The notes beneath the pieces were generated by a model. It saw only the letters and a list, made by a program, of their open reading frames with translations. It was not told the DNA's origin and made no database searches. From assembly GCA_016192645.1 (NCBI GenBank), contig JACPTT010000071.1:1-6058 (forward strand): DNA of 6,058 nucleotides, read 5' to 3'. Made by a program: the position numbers and the translations under genes. Of the stretch, positions 5,179-6,058 are shown piece after piece (position 1 is the first letter of the stretch; the number at the start of each line of letters is the position of its first letter). The DNA comes from Candidatus Levyibacteriota bacterium. Its GTDB lineage: Bacteria > Patescibacteriota > Microgenomatia > Levybacterales > UBA12049.

Positions 5179-5304
5179 ATGCGGCGCAGAAGAAAACCAT
5201 TTTTGTTCCTGTTTTTTGCTCTTTTTTCTCTGGGTTCTCTTATTTACCTTATTTCCTCTTTTCCTCCGGATTATGAATTACGAATCATGAATCATGAATT
5301 ATGA
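5179..5304 (+). CDS. Small membrane protein, first of a coupled pair (41 aa)
   Basis: Too short for routine gene callers. ATG at 5179 gives MRRRRKPFLFLFFALFSLGS, then LIYLISSFPPDYELRIMNHEL, with a stop at 5302-5304. Seen: four arginines at the N-terminus (positive-inside), one hydrophobic helix (about residues 8-27), a Pro-Pro, and a C-terminal tail encoded entirely by the heptamer repeat. An extended -10 box ends 6 nt before the ATG, supporting a leaderless start. Its TGA overlaps the ATG of the next gene (ATGA at 5301-5304). Function unknown. Small Arg-rich one-helix proteins paired with a three-helix partner are familiar to me from Microgenomates-type genomes, but I cannot check that here. 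The repeat-encoded tail may be a recent replacement of the true C-terminus. Confidence 0.6.
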   Translation: MRRRRKPFLFLFFALFSLGSLIYLISSFPPDYELRIMNHEL

Positions 5305-5307
5305 ATT
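5273..5307 (+). repeat. Five-unit ATGAATT heptamer repeat across the gene junction
   Basis: The units are ATGAATT, ACGAATC, ATGAATC, ATGAATT, ATGAATT. On the minus strand this reads AATTCAT-type, one base different from the AATTCAA units at 1904-1932. It encodes the tail of the 41-aa protein and supplies both that gene's stop and the next gene's start codon. Because the unit is 7 bases, gain or loss of one unit changes reading frame. Confidence 0.85.
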
Positions 5308-5528
5308 ATTTTTGCCTTCTTTTTCCTCCTTTTTTTATCCGCATTTTATCTTTTTTCTTATTTATTATTTTTTCTTATTTATTAAACAATAAGCGCCGAG
5401 GATTCTTTATAGGAGTATTTATTACGCTCTATTTTCTTCTTCGTCTTTTTGGCTTGACGCACCTATTTTTTCTTATCCTCCTTCTAACTCTTTTTATAAC
5501 CACCGAACTCTTTTTTAGCCGACGATGA
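5301..5528 (+). CDS. Small multi-helix membrane protein, second of the coupled pair (75 aa)
   Basis: Unrecognised by name. 75 aa, extremely hydrophobic: helix 1 about residues 5-27, a basic turn NNKRR (29-33), helix 2 about 34-49, and helix 3 about 53-71, closing with FFSRR. Basic residues at the turn and C-terminus set the topology. The ATG at 5301 lies inside the heptamer repeat and overlaps the upstream stop by ATGA, so it should be translated by re-initiation from the 41-aa gene; no Shine-Dalgarno is seen. It ends 7 nt from the convergent end of the sortase gene, with no clear terminator between. Tail residues NNKRRGFFIG and LRLFGLTHLFFLILLLTLF resemble small membrane proteins I associate with candidate-phyla genomes (recall, unverified). 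Function unknown. Confidence 0.7.
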   Translation: MNYFCLLFPPFFIRILSFFLFIIFSYLLNNKRRGFFIGVFITLYFLLRLFGLTHLFFLILLLTLFITTELFFSRR

Positions 5529-5535
5529 TAGAGGC

Positions 5536-6058
5536 TTATATTTTCTGAAGTCTTGCTTTGATAATTAACCTTTTCCAGGTAGTACCGGGCGGCGTACAGG
5601 TAACAAGGGTCAGATATGAGTTATCGTAAGTTTGGGAAAAAATTGATGTATCGCTTGGATCAACAACCGTAACGCTGAATATTTTATACCGATAGGTAAC
5701 ATTCTCAACGGTTGCAAAAACCTCGTCGCCAACGCTCAGTTTATAAAGAGTGGCAAAAATTGTTTTATAGTTGCCGGGATCAAATAACTGCGGCAGGGTT
5801 GAATGTCCATAGACAACTGCATTTCCATTATCCGAAGGTATAGCCGTACCAGGATAGTTCACCAAATACTTATCTAGTTCATATCCGACCGTTGAAACCG
5901 TGGCATTTTTTATCTTAAGTTTTGGGATTGAAAGAGCGTATGAAGATACTTTGGGATTTCCTGCCTCTTTGCCAGACGGCGGATTATAACTGGGAAACCA
6001 GTTTTGGGCATTGGTGTAATCAACGCCTGTTATGGTATTTGTAGCCTCCGTAATAAGA
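5536..6058 (-). CDS. Sortase, N-terminus beyond the window edge
   Basis: Membrane-anchored cysteine transpeptidase that joins surface proteins to cell-envelope nucleophiles. The last 173 codons are visible and the reading frame stays open to the edge, so the shorter version from the TTG at 5865 would miss the start of the domain. Seen (numbering from the first visible residue): a Pro/Asn-rich linker (20-37), the sortase beta-barrel start YALSIPKLKIKNATV (40-54), YPGTAIPSDNGNAVVYGH with catalytic His85, TLVTC with catalytic Cys154, and downstream W161-K-R163, where Arg163 is the likely third active residue. The missing N-terminus should hold the transmembrane anchor. The layout resembles class D/E housekeeping-type sortases; the class is not certain. 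It is convergent with the small membrane pair. No sorting-signal substrate is encoded in the window. Confidence 0.93.
   Translation of the reverse strand, partial: LITEATNTITGVDYTNAQNWFPSYNPPSGKEAGNPKVSSYALSIPKLKIKNATVSTVGYELDKYLVNYPGTAIPSDNGNAVVYGHSTLPQLFDPGNYKTIFATLYKLSVGDEVFATVENVTYRYKIFSVTVVDPSDTSIFSQTYDNSYLTLVTCTPPGTTWKRLIIKARLQKI

Overview
The window reads as a piece of a small, A/T-rich bacterial chromosome. It most likely comes from the Candidate Phyla Radiation (Patescibacteria, Microgenomates-like). This rests on the compact heat-shock proteins (a HrcA of 243 aa and a GrpE of 147 aa), first genes of transcripts that lack Shine-Dalgarno sites and start almost at the promoter, AATTCAN heptamer repeats at gene junctions, tiny tandem membrane proteins, and a sortase of the type common in such genomes. 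The assignment is an inference, because no rRNA or other marker is in the window.

Layout. Positions 1-2718 (minus strand) hold the heat-shock operon hrcA-grpE-dnaK, with dnaK running off the left edge. A consensus promoter (TTGACA-17-TATATT) lies in front of hrcA. It overlaps a 27-bp CIRCE-type operator in which both arms carry the same base change, so HrcA should repress its own operon. Positions 2719-3000 have no convincing protein gene. They hold a near-perfect plus-strand promoter followed by about 80 nt of strong hairpin structure ending in a U-tract, probably a small untranslated RNA.

Positions 3000-5094 look like an accessory block, visibly more A/T-rich than dnaK. It contains a doubtful plus-strand one-helix membrane peptide. 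On the minus strand it contains a 310-aa membrane-anchored protein of a widespread uncharacterised family and, overlapping its 3' end, an easily missed 39-aa basic protein with its own Shine-Dalgarno. Upstream of these is a GIY-YIG (T5orf172-type) nuclease with homing-endonuclease-associated repeats. An 11-bp perfect inverted repeat separates the nuclease from the 310-aa gene.

From 5095 onward a compact divergent promoter region serves the nuclease (minus) and two small membrane proteins (plus). The two small genes overlap by ATGA, and the overlap is built from a five-unit heptamer repeat. They converge on a sortase gene (minus) whose N-terminus lies beyond the right edge.

The chaperone operon is a self-contained feedback unit: DnaK and GrpE refold protein, and HrcA senses chaperone load. 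The sortase acts at the cell surface. The middle block appears unrelated to either and probably arrived separately.
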